Program-made: the position numbers and the translations under genes
In this document: positions 14,944 to 23,300 of the stretch, one piece after another
How positions within the stretch are numbered: the first letter of the stretch is position 1
Layout: each line of letters starts with the position of its first letter
Origin: an uncultured Collinsella sp.
GTDB taxonomy: Bacteria > Actinomycetota > Coriobacteriia > Coriobacteriales > Coriobacteriaceae
DNA: 34,367 bases
Direction of reading: 5' to 3'
Assembly (NCBI GenBank): GCA_900542315.1
Contig: UQMV01000021.1
Coordinates: 1-34,367, forward strand
The notes under the pieces: generated by a model
Seen by the model: only the letters and a program-made list of their open reading frames with translations
Told to the model about the DNA's origin: nothing
Databases searched by the model: none

Positions 14944-15987
14944 ATGGCTTCTAATATTGATGCTTCTCTAGAGGAGACGCTCTCCTATATCGCGGGACAG
15001 CTTAAGGCGCTGACTTCTATCGCTTCGCCTACGGGCTATACCCGTGCGGCGACTGATTATCTGATGGAGACGTTGCGCGATATGGGCTTTGGGCCCGAGC
15101 GCTCCAATAAGGGCAATGTGCTCGTTGAGCTTGGTGGTGAGGGCGAGCCGCTCGTATTGGCGAGCCATGTCGATACCCTGGGCGCCATGGTGCGCTCCAT
15201 TAAGGACAATGGTCGCCTGCGCCCCACGACCCTCGGCGGGCATCAGTGGTCTACGGCCGATGGCGAGAACTGCACCGTTTATACGCGCGACGGCAATGTC
15301 TACACGGGCGTGGTCCTCAATACCGAGCCTTCGGCGCATGTGGCCGATGAGCCGGTCAAGACCATCGAGAAGAACATGGAAATCCTGCTCGACGAGAACG
15401 TTGACAGCAAGGACGATGTGCTCGAGCTGGGTATTCAAACCGGCGACATCATCGCTATGGATCCGCGCACCACGGTGACGGAGAGCGGCTACATCAAGAG
15501 TCGCTTCCTTGACGACAAGCTGTCCGCGTCGATTCTGCTGGGTTTGGCCCGCGCCGTCGCCGAAGGCGAGGTGACGCTTTCGCGCAAGGTTTCGTTGCTC
15601 TTTACGGTGTACGAGGAGGTCGGCCACGGCGGTGCCTTTGTGCCGGCCGACACGCGCGAGATGATCAGCGTGGACATGGGCTGCGTGGGTGACGACCTGG
15701 GCTGCACCGAGCGCATGGTTTCGATTTGCGCCAAGGATTCGGGCGGTCCGTACAACTACGACCTGGTAACCACGCTGTCCAACATTGCGCGCGAGCTGGA
15801 GCTCGATTACGCCATCGATGTGTACCCGCACTATGGCTCCGACGTCGAGGCCACGCTCTCGGCCGGCTACGACATTCGCCATGGTCTTATCGGCCCCGGC
15901 GTGTACGCGAGCCACAACTACGAGCGCAGCCACATCGACGGCGTGCGCAATACCTACGAGCTGGTTCGCGCCTACGTTCAGCGCTAG
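14944..15987 (+). CDS. M42 family metallopeptidase (glutamyl aminopeptidase/endoglucanase-like)
   Basis: This 347-residue cytoplasmic dinuclear metal aminopeptidase probably trims short peptides. The M42 signature residues are all visible: LASHVDTLGAMV (H75, D77), SRFLDDKLSAS (bridging Asp), FTVYEEVGHGG (catalytic Glu pair), SVDMGC (metal Asp) and YASHNYERSH (metal His). The closing RSHIDGVRNTYELVRAYV is typical. ATG 14944 is preceded by GGAAGG. Family members form large tetrahedral dodecamers. The gene appears monocistronic, with a long upstream non-coding region and a hairpin after it. Confidence 0.92.
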   Translation: MASNIDASLEETLSYIAGQLKALTSIASPTGYTRAATDYLMETLRDMGFGPERSNKGNVLVELGGEGEPLVLASHVDTLGAMVRSIKDNGRLRPTTLGGHQWSTADGENCTVYTRDGNVYTGVVLNTEPSAHVADEPVKTIEKNMEILLDENVDSKDDVLELGIQTGDIIAMDPRTTVTESGYIKSRFLDDKLSASILLGLARAVAEGEVTLSRKVSLLFTVYEEVGHGGAFVPADTREMISVDMGCVGDDLGCTERMVSICAKDSGGPYNYDLVTTLSNIARELELDYAIDVYPHYGSDVEATLSAGYDIRHGLIGPGVYASHNYERSHIDGVRNTYELVRAYVQR

Positions 15988-15995
15988 GGGAGCAG

Positions 15996-16035
15996 CGGCC
16001 TCGGCTGACACAGCAGTACCGACCGAGGCCGTCCT
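15996..16035 (+). terminator. Stem-loop after the M42 peptidase gene, weak terminator
   Basis: CGGCCTCGG (15996-16004) pairs perfectly with CCGAGGCCG (16023-16031). The loop is 18 bases and the tail TCCTCTCT is pyrimidine-rich but not a T-run, so termination is uncertain. The larger hairpin at 16040 may do the work. Confidence 0.5.
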
Positions 16036-16039
16036 CTCT

Positions 16040-16108
16040 AAGTTGCGGTGAAATAGGGACTGTTTGGCGATTTTAAACGCTTAAACAGTCCCTATTTCAC
16101 CGCAACTT
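16040..16108. repeat. Long palindrome, TTGCGGTG family, copy 1
   Basis: The arms 16040-16065 and 16083-16108 are perfectly complementary over 26 bases. The left arm reads AAGTTGCGGTGAAATAGGGA and continues CTGTTT. The 17-base centre can form a small inner stem (GCG/CGC). It lies between the converging M42 and mnmA genes. Its arm start is shared with the palindrome at 27095-27161. Confidence 0.88.
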
Positions 16109-16123
16109 ATGAAGGAGATGGGA

Positions 16124-17224
16124 CTACTTGATAGCTGCCGTAACGGTGCCGCCGCCCAGGACGATGTCGCCGCGGTAGATAACGACTGCTTGGCCGGGGG
16201 CGATGGCTCGTTGCGGCTCGTCAAACGTTATCAGCATTTGCCCGTCTTCATCACGCGTAAGGGTTGCTGCCTGGTCTTTCTGACGGTAGCGGTACTTGGC
16301 ACCTACGCGAATGCCGCCGGCGTCGAGCTCCGCCTCCATGCGTGCGTCCGGCGCGCTCCAGATCCACTCATCGGCCGTGAGGGCAGCGGCGGTCAGGTCC
16401 TCGGCCTCGCCCAGATGCACGGTGTTGTTGGCGGCGTCGACGCCCGTCACATACACGGGATGCGCCATCGCGACGCCCAGGCCCTTGCGCTGACCGATGG
16501 TGTAGCGCAGCGCGCCGTTGTGGCGCCCGACCACGCTGCCGTCGCGCCACACAATGTCGCCCGGTGCAGCGGGATGTCCGCAGCGGCACTCGATATAGCC
16601 CGCGTAGTCACCGTCTGGAATAAAACAGATGTCCTCGCTTTCGGCCTTCTGGGCGTTGGTAAAGCCCTGCTCGGCGGCTATGCGGCGCACGTCGCGCTCT
16701 TTGTCCAGGCCTGCCAGCGGAAAGATCGTGTGCGCCAGGCGCTCCTGCGTAAGCGAATACAAAAAGTAGCTTTGGTCCTTTTTGGGATCTTCGCCGCGAT
16801 GTAGCTGCCAGGTGCCGTCTGCCGCCTGGCTTGTTTTGGCGTAATGTCCCGTGGCGATGTAGTCGCAGCCCATGTCCAGCGCCGCATCGAGCAGCGCGCC
16901 AAACTTAATGTGGCGGTTGCAGATAATGCACGGATTGGGCGTCAGCCCCTCCTGGTAGGCGTTCACAAAGCGCTCGATAACGTTGCGGTCGAACGTCTGC
17001 TGCAGGTCGAGCACATGGTGGGGTATCCCCAGGCGCTCGGCGACGGCCTTTGCATCGGCGATGTCGCGGTCGACCTTACTCATGCCCGTGGCGGGGTCGG
17101 GTGCGGGGCAGGTGAGGCGCATGGTGGCGCCGACGCATTCGTATCCCTGGCTTTTGAGCAGGTACGCGGTCACGCTGGAATCGACGCCGCCGCTCATGGC
17201 GACGAGCACGCGCTTGTTGTGCAT
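16124..17224 (-). CDS. mnmA: tRNA-specific 2-thiouridylase MnmA
   Basis: This 366-residue enzyme puts sulfur on the wobble uridine U34 of tRNAs for Lys, Glu and Gln. It has the ATP-binding PP-loop (MSGGVDSSV, residues 10-18), the active-site pair CIIC (C99 and C102) and the second catalytic cysteine in SEDICFIPDG (C200). Positions 102 and 200 correspond to C102 and C199 of E. coli MnmA. The C-terminal beta domain (LRYTIGQRKGLGV onward) is complete. AAGGAG precedes the ATG. Its sulfur comes from a cysteine desulfurase; none is in the window, but cysK lies just upstream on the same strand. The cysK terminator lies between the two, so mnmA probably has its own promoter or depends on read-through. 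Confidence 0.96.
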   Translation of the reverse strand: MHNKRVLVAMSGGVDSSVTAYLLKSQGYECVGATMRLTCPAPDPATGMSKVDRDIADAKAVAERLGIPHHVLDLQQTFDRNVIERFVNAYQEGLTPNPCIICNRHIKFGALLDAALDMGCDYIATGHYAKTSQAADGTWQLHRGEDPKKDQSYFLYSLTQERLAHTIFPLAGLDKERDVRRIAAEQGFTNAQKAESEDICFIPDGDYAGYIECRCGHPAAPGDIVWRDGSVVGRHNGALRYTIGQRKGLGVAMAHPVYVTGVDAANNTVHLGEAEDLTAAALTADEWIWSAPDARMEAELDAGGIRVGAKYRYRQKDQAATLTRDEDGQMLITFDEPQRAIAPGQAVVIYRGDIVLGGGTVTAAIK

Positions 17225-17254
17225 GGGGAGGTTCTCCTTGGTGGCATGTGGCCA

Positions 17255-17292
17255 AAAAAGAAAAGCGGCGCGGGAGGCTGGTTCCGCGCCGC
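17255..17292 (-). terminator. Rho-independent terminator of cysK (minus strand)
   Basis: Read on the minus strand, GCGGCGCGG and CCGCGCCGC (plus-strand 17284-17292 and 17265-17273) form a perfect 9-bp stem, followed by TTTTCTTTTTT. It sits about 30 bases before the mnmA start codon, so it could also act as an attenuator for mnmA. Confidence 0.8.
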
Positions 17293-17405
17293 AGACATTG
17301 TAGCAAGTTCGGGCGTCATGTGGGACACCCTGTTGGGATGAGCCCAGGCTGCCAGAAGAGAGGGGAGACCGGCGTGCCTTGGACTCGTTCTAAGAACGAG
17401 AAGCT

Positions 17406-18344
17406 CTAGTCCTGGAACAGTGCCGTGGACAGGTAGCGCTCGCCGGTGTCGGCAAGCAGGGCCACGATGGTCTTACCCTCGTTCTCGGGGCGCTTGGCCA
17501 GCTGCAGTGCGGCCCACACGGCGGCACCGGACGAAATGCCCACGAGCACGCCCTCCTTGTGGCCCACGGCGCGGCCGGTTGCAAAGGCGTCGTCGTTCTC
17601 GACGGGGATGATCTCGTCGTAGACCTGGGTGTCGAGGACGTCGGGCACAAAGCCGGCGCCGATGCCCTGGATCTTGTGTGGGCCGGCCTGGCCCTTGGAG
17701 AGCACCGGGGAGGTGGCGGGCTCGACGGCGACGACCTTAATCTCGGGGTTCTGCTCCTTGAGGAACTCGCCCACGCCGGTCACGGTACCACCGGTGCCAA
17801 CGCCGGCGACGAAGATGTCGACCTGGCCGTCGGTGTCATCCCAGATCTCGGGGCCGGTCGTGGCCTTGTGAATGGCGGGGTTGGCGGGGTTCACAAACTG
17901 GCCGGCGATGATGCTGTTGGGAGTCTCCTTCTGCAGCTCCTCGGCCTTGGCGATAGCGCCCTTCATACCCTTGGAGCCGTCGGTGAGCACAAGCTGCGCA
18001 CCGTATGCCTGCATCAGCTTGCGGCGCTCGACGGACATGGTCTCGGGCATGGTGATGATCACCTTGTAGCCGCGGGCGGCCGCCACCGAGGCGATGCCGA
18101 CGCCGGTGTTGCCGCTCGTGGGCTCGATGATGGTGTAGTCGCCGCCGCGCACGAGCTTGCCTGCCTTCTCGGCCTCGTCAATCATGTTCTTGGCGACGCG
18201 GTCTTTGACGGATCCGGCGGGGTTGAAGTATTCCAGCTTGACGAGCACACGGGCCTTGAGGTCCTCGTCGGCCTCAAAGTGGGTGAGCTCCAGAAGCGGG
18301 GTGTGGCCGATAAGCTGATCGATGGACGTGTAAACCTTGCTCAT
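17406..18344 (-). CDS. cysK: Cysteine synthase A (O-acetylserine sulfhydrylase)
   Basis: This 312-residue PLP enzyme makes L-cysteine from O-acetylserine and sulfide. The PLP lysine is K47 in NPAGSVKDRV. The substrate loop PTSGNTG, the phosphate-binding GTGGTVTG and the late motif GISSGAAVWAA are all present, and the length is normal. TTGGAGG precedes the ATG. It is divergent from an Rrf2-family regulator gene. In Bacillus and Staphylococcus CysK binds the Rrf2 protein CymR and helps it sense cysteine, so a similar pairing is inferred here. A dyad overlapping the likely promoter supports repression. Confidence 0.96.
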   Translation of the reverse strand: MSKVYTSIDQLIGHTPLLELTHFEADEDLKARVLVKLEYFNPAGSVKDRVAKNMIDEAEKAGKLVRGGDYTIIEPTSGNTGVGIASVAAARGYKVIITMPETMSVERRKLMQAYGAQLVLTDGSKGMKGAIAKAEELQKETPNSIIAGQFVNPANPAIHKATTGPEIWDDTDGQVDIFVAGVGTGGTVTGVGEFLKEQNPEIKVVAVEPATSPVLSKGQAGPHKIQGIGAGFVPDVLDTQVYDEIIPVENDDAFATGRAVGHKEGVLVGISSGAAVWAALQLAKRPENEGKTIVALLADTGERYLSTALFQD

Positions 18345-18402
18345 GGTGAACCTCCAAAGTGTTCAAGTTGCTGGTTGCCGTGTGGTTTTACGGCGTGTCT
18401 AG

Positions 18403-18449
18403 CAGCTAAACCCATAAACCTTATAGGTTGTTCGTTTAGCTGTTGGCAA
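18403..18449 (-). promoter_or_regulatory. cysK promoter with overlapping dyad operator
   Basis: On the minus strand TTGCCA (18449-18444) and TATAAG (18425-18420) are separated by 18 bases, a good promoter. Perfect 9-base arms CAGCTAAAC (18403-18411) and GTTTAGCTG (18434-18442) flank the -10 box. A smaller palindrome AACCT-TAT-AGGTT (18417-18429) lies on the box itself. A protein bound here would block RNA polymerase. The nearest candidate is the divergent Rrf2 protein. Confidence 0.6.
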
Positions 18450-18597
18450 GCATAGTAGACACTAAAGCCTAGTAATGCAATAGGAAATAGAAGATTATTA
18501 CGAGTCGATTAACCATCTTGACCGGAACGGGTATTTCCAAAGCCAATTTTTCGGCTAGAATTTCAACGGACTAAAAGACCGAAAGGCAGCACTATAT

Positions 18598-19026
18598 ATG
18601 TTGGTTTCTACTAAGGGCAGGTACGCCCTGCGCGTTATGGTCGATCTGGCCGAGCACCAGGCGGCCGGTCGCATCCCGCTCAAAGAGATCGCGGCGCGAC
18701 AAGGGATTTCGGAGAAGTACCTCGAGAATATTCTGGCTACGCTCGTGCGCGCCAATATGCTCTCGGGTATGCGCGGCAAGGGCGGCGGCTACGTGCTCAC
18801 GCGCCCGCCCGAGCAGTACACGGTGGGCGAGATCCTGCGCCTGACCGAGGGCAGTCTGGCGCCGGTCGCCTGTCTGGATGGCGACTGCAAGGGTTGCTCG
18901 CGATCTGATGAGTGCCCCACGCTCGACGTGTGGAAGAACCTGGACAAGCTCATCAACGACTACCTCAACGGTGTGACGCTCGATCAACTTGTCGCTCCCA
19001 ACGAAGGCTACGACTACGTCATCTAG
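18598..19026 (+). CDS. Rrf2 family transcriptional regulator (IscR/CymR-like)
   Basis: This 142-residue DNA-binding protein has the Rrf2 winged helix (MLVSTKGRYALRVMVDLAEH; the recognition region EIAARQGISEKYLENILATL; the wing GKGGGYVLTRPP). The cluster-binding region holds C92, C97, C100 and C106. E. coli IscR uses C92, C98 and C104, so an iron-sulfur cluster is possible but the spacing differs. Its position, divergent from cysK, favours a CymR-like role in cysteine and sulfur control. The start ATG has only a weak site (GAAAGGCAG). A -10-like TAGAAT lies at 18556-18561 without a clear -35. Between the genes, 18450-18597 is A+T-rich. Confidence 0.88.
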   Translation: MLVSTKGRYALRVMVDLAEHQAAGRIPLKEIAARQGISEKYLENILATLVRANMLSGMRGKGGGYVLTRPPEQYTVGEILRLTEGSLAPVACLDGDCKGCSRSDECPTLDVWKNLDKLINDYLNGVTLDQLVAPNEGYDYVI

Positions 19027-19031
19027 TCCAC

Positions 19032-19062
19032 CTGCCATGTGGGGACGGGGCGTAAATGGTAG
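19032..19062. repeat. GGGACGG-family hairpin with CTGCCAT arms
   Basis: CTGCCAT (19032-19038) and ATGGTAG (19056-19062) pair with one G-T. The core TGGGGACGGGGC at 19040-19051 matches the loop of the hairpin at 11208-11242. It begins five bases after the Rrf2 stop codon. The arms differ from all other copies in the window. Confidence 0.55.
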
Positions 19063-19094
19063 ATTTTCTTGCCCTCTGAGACTTGGCAAATAAG

Positions 19095-19125
19095 AAGGCC
19101 GCCCATTTTTGCGATGGGCGGCCTT
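19095..19125. terminator. Bidirectional terminator between rrf2 and the YvlD-like gene
   Basis: AAGGCCGCCCAT (19095-19106) and ATGGGCGGCCTT (19114-19125) form a perfect 12-bp stem with a seven-base loop. It lies between two converging genes; short T-rich tails are present on both sides. Confidence 0.82.
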
Positions 19126-19160
19126 TGATTTGGTCCGATGCATCTGTGTACCGGGGCGTT

Positions 19161-19526
19161 CTACTCTTCGGCAAGACTATCGAGGATGCTGCGCATGATG
19201 GACACTAGGATGCTGCCCATAAAGGCCGAGCCAAAGCCGGCGATGGAGATGCCGACGCCCAACAGGTTGACCGACAGGTAGCTGGCGAGCTCCAGCATAA
19301 AGCTGTTGAGCACGAGCTGGAAAATGCCGAGCGTAATGATCGTGAGCGGCAGCGAGATGACCGTGAGGAACGGTTTGACGAACGAATCGACGATGTTGAG
19401 GAACAGCCCCACAAAGGCAAAGCAGACCCAGGCCTCGGCAAAGCCGAAGGGTTGGATACCGGGGACGAGGAACGTGGCGATCGCGATGGCGATCGAGGTG
19501 AAGAGCCAGTTAAGCATAAAGCGCAT
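19161..19526 (-). CDS. YvlD-like (phage holin 4 superfamily) membrane protein
   Basis: This 121-residue protein has four hydrophobic segments and the family phrases NWLFTSIAIAIATFLVPGI, LFLNIVDSFVKPFLTVISLP and LPLTIITLGIFQLVLNSFML. It matches the holin-4/YvlD family of chromosomal membrane proteins, which are not phage lysis genes and are often tied to envelope stress responses in Gram-positives. No phage genes are nearby. AAAGGATTC precedes the ATG. It is convergent with rrf2 and divergent from the TrpR-like gene. Confidence 0.85.
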   Translation of the reverse strand: MRFMLNWLFTSIAIAIATFLVPGIQPFGFAEAWVCFAFVGLFLNIVDSFVKPFLTVISLPLTIITLGIFQLVLNSFMLELASYLSVNLLGVGISIAGFGSAFMGSILVSIMRSILDSLAEE

Positions 19527-19714
19527 GGCGTGAATCCTTTCTTGCGCCGGGGTTGCTGGCGTCGCGTGAAGCGGCTTGCAGCGGCGACTTGGATGGTTGC
19601 GCGGGCGCGCCGCGGTGTTTGGGCGCCCATTGTCTCAAATATTCGTGGAGCTTACGTGCGCATTCAGTTTCTAAACGGCGTTCGTCTCGAAAAACGTGCC
19701 GCTGACAGAGAGTC

Positions 19715-19791
19715 TTGTCACTTTAGTTTAGTGGTGTGCTACACTGCTACGGGCAAATAGCCCATGCATAGTTTTATTGCATATTACGGGC
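19715..19791 (+). promoter_or_regulatory. Candidate promoter and leader hairpin of the TrpR-like gene
   Basis: TTGTCA (19715-19720) and TACACT (19740-19745) are 19 bases apart. Downstream, in the presumed leader, ATGCA/TGCAT (19764-19768 with 19778-19782), flanked by GCCC (19760-19763) and GGGC (19788-19791), can form a hairpin. The rest of the 324-base gap 19527-19850 shows no gene. Confidence 0.4.
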
Positions 19792-19850
19792 GAACGATGC
19801 CCGATGTCAGTATCAACTTCGATGCCTTTTGGCGGGTTTGGCGGTGATCG

Positions 19851-20150
19851 ATGAATATCGAGAACATGTTTGACAAGCCTGATGTCAAGCAGCTGGTCCA
19901 CGCATTTAGTCTTTTGGACGATGAGAACGATATCCAAGCGTTTTTGACCGATATCTGCACGCCGCGCGAGATTTGCGATCTTTCTCAGCGCCTGCAGGTC
20001 GCGCGCTATCTGGATGAGGGCGAGCCCTATGTTGAGGTTCAGGCCCGCACCGGCGCTTCGTCCACCACGGTGAGCCGCGTGTCCAAGGCACTTAATGGCG
20101 AGTACGGTGGCTATCGCAAGATCCTCATCAAACTGGAGGATGGCGAGTAG
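19851..20150 (+). CDS. YerC/YecD family TrpR-like regulator
   Basis: This 99-residue protein is all-helical and belongs to the TrpR superfamily, YerC/YecD branch. The helix-turn-helix is visible as LSQRLQVARYLDEGEPY followed by TGASSTTVSRVSKALNGEYG; the segment ICTPREICDLSQR is characteristic. Its target genes and ligand are not known, and the tryptophan-binding residues of TrpR are not obviously kept. The ATG at 19851 has a weak site (GGCGGTGATCG). A strong terminator follows, so it is probably transcribed alone. Confidence 0.9.
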   Translation: MNIENMFDKPDVKQLVHAFSLLDDENDIQAFLTDICTPREICDLSQRLQVARYLDEGEPYVEVQARTGASSTTVSRVSKALNGEYGGYRKILIKLEDGE

Positions 20151-20178
20151 GCCAGCGGCAACAAACGAATCAACTGGA

Positions 20179-20202
20179 GCCGCCCCTTCGGGGGCGGTTT
20201 TT
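20179..20202 (+). terminator. Rho-independent terminator of the TrpR-like gene
   Basis: CCGCCCC (20180-20186), a stable TTCG tetraloop and GGGGCGG (20191-20197) form a perfect stem followed by five T residues. It lies about 30 bases after the stop. Confidence 0.92.
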
Positions 20203-20215
20203 GTGTGTCGATAAT

Positions 20216-20246
20216 TGATCCTTTGGGGACGGAGGAAAACGGATCA
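20216..20246. repeat. GGGACGG-family palindromic repeat, copy 3 (inverted)
   Basis: TGATCC and GGATCA arms enclose TTTGGGGACGGAGGAAAAC. Its reverse complement matches the copy at 8036-8066 at 29 of 31 positions, about 12 kb away. It lies between the TrpR-like terminator and the addB promoter region. Confidence 0.85.
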
Positions 20247-20275
20247 TCGAGGGGATCTGGTGCATTGGGGCCAGG

Positions 20276-20303
20276 TTGTCCGTGCGGGCGGGTAGGATAG
20301 ATG
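20276..20303 (+). promoter_or_regulatory. Candidate promoter of addB-addA
   Basis: TTGTCC (20276-20281) and TAGATG (20298-20303) are 16 bases apart, 34 bases before the addB start. The match is moderate. GGAGG at 20330-20334 is the ribosome binding site. Confidence 0.3.
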
Positions 20304-20337
20304 CGATGAATACTGCGAACGGTTTGAGTGGAGGACC

Positions 20338-23300
20338 ATGCCTGTTCGAATCTATACCACCAATACCGGTACGGACTTGAGCGATGCCGAGGCGGCGTTG
20401 CTCGCCGACCTGGTTGCCCGCCACGGGCGTGCCGTTTTGCTGGCGCCCTCGTTTGCCGAGCTCGACCTGTGCCGTCACGATGCTGCGGTTGCTGGCGTCT
20501 CGCTGGGCGTTGACTACAAAACCCCCGCGTCGTGGCTTCGTTCGCTGTGGGAGCTTATGGGCGATGGCCGCAGCTTCGTCGACAATATGCAGCGCCAGAT
20601 GCTGTTCTCGGACATGATCGCCCATCGCGACGATGCCGATCTGCAGCCGCTTTCGCGCAGTCAGGGCACGGTGCGCATGCTCGCGCGCATGGCCCGCGAT
20701 GTACTGCCGGGCGTAGCGGGAACGGGTGCCGAGCGCTGCTGCGGCGACGTTTGCCAGCCCGATTCCAAGAGCGACGCCGAGGCTCGCGTGTTCGAGCTGT
20801 TGAGCGCATATGCGAGCGGCTTGGACCGTCGAGACATGGTCGAGCCCTGCGAGGCGGCTGATATTATGGCCGGTGTCCTGGCCGATAGCCTGCCGGCGTG
20901 CACCAGCGCCGTATGCGCGCGCGGCACCACATCGTTTACGCACGGCTTGCTCGAGCTGCTGTCGGCCGTGGCGAACAATGGGGGAGAGGTCGTTGTGCTG
21001 CTTGCCCGCGAGCAGGCGGCGATGCGCGAGGAGCTTGCCGCGGCATTTGATGCCCGCGGCGTGCTGTTTGAGGTCGCGCCGCTGGGGGAGGGTGCCGCCG
21101 CGCCCCAGACTGCCTCCAAGTCCGCCGCTCAGCCTACCTTTGTAGAGGTTGCCGGCCCTCACGCCCGCGCCCACGCCTATGTGGATGCAATCGATGAGCT
21201 GGTAAAAACGTGTGAGGACGCCGCAGTCGGCGGCGGTGTCGCGACGTCCGCGGACCCCGTGCGTGTGCTCGTGGTGTCTGCCCGGGCGCCCCAGCTGTTT
21301 GGTGAACTCGCTGCCCGTTTGGCGGCACGTCATATTGCGGCCGAGACAACCGAGTTCACGGCGTTTTCCCAATCCATTGCGGGCAGACAGTTCACGGCGC
21401 TCGCCAAACTGATCGAGCGCATGAAAGCCGCCGACGAGGGCACCGCCTCCAAGACCGAGTGGTGGCCCGCGCCGGAGCTTACCGACTGGATTTACAGTCC
21501 GCTTTCGGGTGCCGATGCCGCCAGCGCGCGCACCTTCGACAAGAACACGCGCCTGTCGCGCGGCAAGACCACCACGGCCGTCAAGAGCCTGCTGCAGAGC
21601 GTGCAGGGCCAGGTCAGGGGCACGCGCAAGGCCGCCAGCGATGAGAACTGGTTTAAGAGCGTGCCGTGCGTGGTCTCGGACGTGTTCCAAGCGCTGTGGC
21701 GCGACAAACCCGTGACGGCGCTTAAGGCAATGCTTGCCGTCGCCGAGGCGTTGCCCGATCGCGCCCTTGGAGGCCTTGACGGTCAGGCCCGTCGCCAGGC
21801 AGAGACGGCTCTGCTGCGCCATGCCATCGACATCCTTATGAACGATGCTCGCGCGCTCGACGTGTCGCAGGCCGCGACCGTGCCGGTTCTCGACGGCGTT
21901 CGAACCAAGGTAGACAAGCGCAGTACCGCTTACGATTACGCGACCTACGAGGTCGATCGCACGCCACGGGCGCAAGTACGCTTCGTGTCGCTTGCCGATG
22001 CGTCGGTTCTGCGTCCTGGCGGCTACGATGCCGTGCTGTTTGCCGATGTCGACCTGGATAGCTACCCGCTTTCGCACGAAGAGGGCCCGCTTGCCACGTT
22101 GACGGCCGAGCTGCGCCGCGACGGTGTGTCTTTGGAGCCCGCCGCTCTGTTGCGCGTGCGCTTTGGCCGTGCAATGCAGGCGGCGAGCGGTCCGGTCGCG
22201 CTCGCCCGCGTGACGCACGATCGCCAGGCACGCGAGTGCTACCCGGCAGCCGTATGGACCGAGCTGCGGGCACATGCCGAGGCCGCTGGCGCTGCCAAGC
22301 CCACGCGCGTGGGCGAGGGCGATATCATCGCCGACTTTGATCACGCTGCAGGCGAAGGTCTTAGGCGCGAGCGCGTGACCTGCGAAGCTCCTCAGCATCT
22401 GAGCGATGAAGCCATTCCGTATCTGGTCCTGCGCCGTCGCGATGGCGAGGGCGAGGATGCGCCGCTGGTGCCGCGCCTGACGTCTGCCTCGCAGATCGAG
22501 GCCTATTCGACCTGCCCGCTATGCTGGTTCGTCTCGTACCGCGTGAAGCCCCAGTCGATCGACGCGGGCTTTGGCAATATGGAGAAGGGCAACTTTGTCC
22601 ACGACGTGCTGGAACACCTGCACGCCCGTCTGCCCCAGGAGGGCATGGAACGCGTGACGCCCGAGAACCTGCCACGTGCCCAGGAGCTGCTGCGCGAGGT
22701 CTTTGACGAGACCTTGGTCGAGCATGCCTCCAAGCGTGGCAACGAGGGCCCACTCGTGCCGCTCTCTCCGGTAGAGGAGCGCCAGGTGGCCGAGATTCTG
22801 CCGCAGCTGGAGGGAGTGCTTGCCTATGAAGCCGAGGCGCTGACTCCTTTTGCTCCGCGCTACCTTGAGTTTGCCTTTAACGATCTTAACGTTGAGTATG
22901 CCGGCTGGCCGTTCGGCGGGCGCATCGACCGTGTGGACGTGGATGCCGAGAAACGCGCCGTGGTGATCGACTATAAGCACCGCACGGGCGTTGAGGAGTT
23001 TAAACTCGCCGACCCCACGGTGCGCGACGAGGAATCGGGCGAGGCCGCCATCGACGACCCGCGGTGGCTGCCGCCCCATACCCAGACACTTATCTATGCG
23101 CAGGCCATGCGCCGTGCGCTGGGTCTGGATACCCGTGCGGCGCTCTATTTTTCGACCAAGGGCGGCAAACCGGCGCTGCGAGGCGCCGCGAGTGCCGAGC
23201 TGCTCGAGGAGGAGCGTGGCGACGGCCGCATCCCGGGGCTTAAGAAGGGCTTTCCCGGCGAGGGTGGCAGCATGGACTTCGACGCCCTGCTCGATCGCGT

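Noticed and set aside
18345..18597. A T-box or SAM riboswitch in the cysK leader
   Set aside because: No T-box consensus or recognisable riboswitch core was seen; the dyad on the promoter explains the palindromes more simply.
19161..19526. Reading the holin-superfamily protein as part of a prophage
   Set aside because: No other phage genes are near, and the sequence fits chromosomal YvlD-type proteins.
20170..22398. A 742-codon minus-strand frame
   Set aside because: It is antisense to addB and extends into the TrpR-like terminator; it has no motifs. High G+C content readily makes such long frames.
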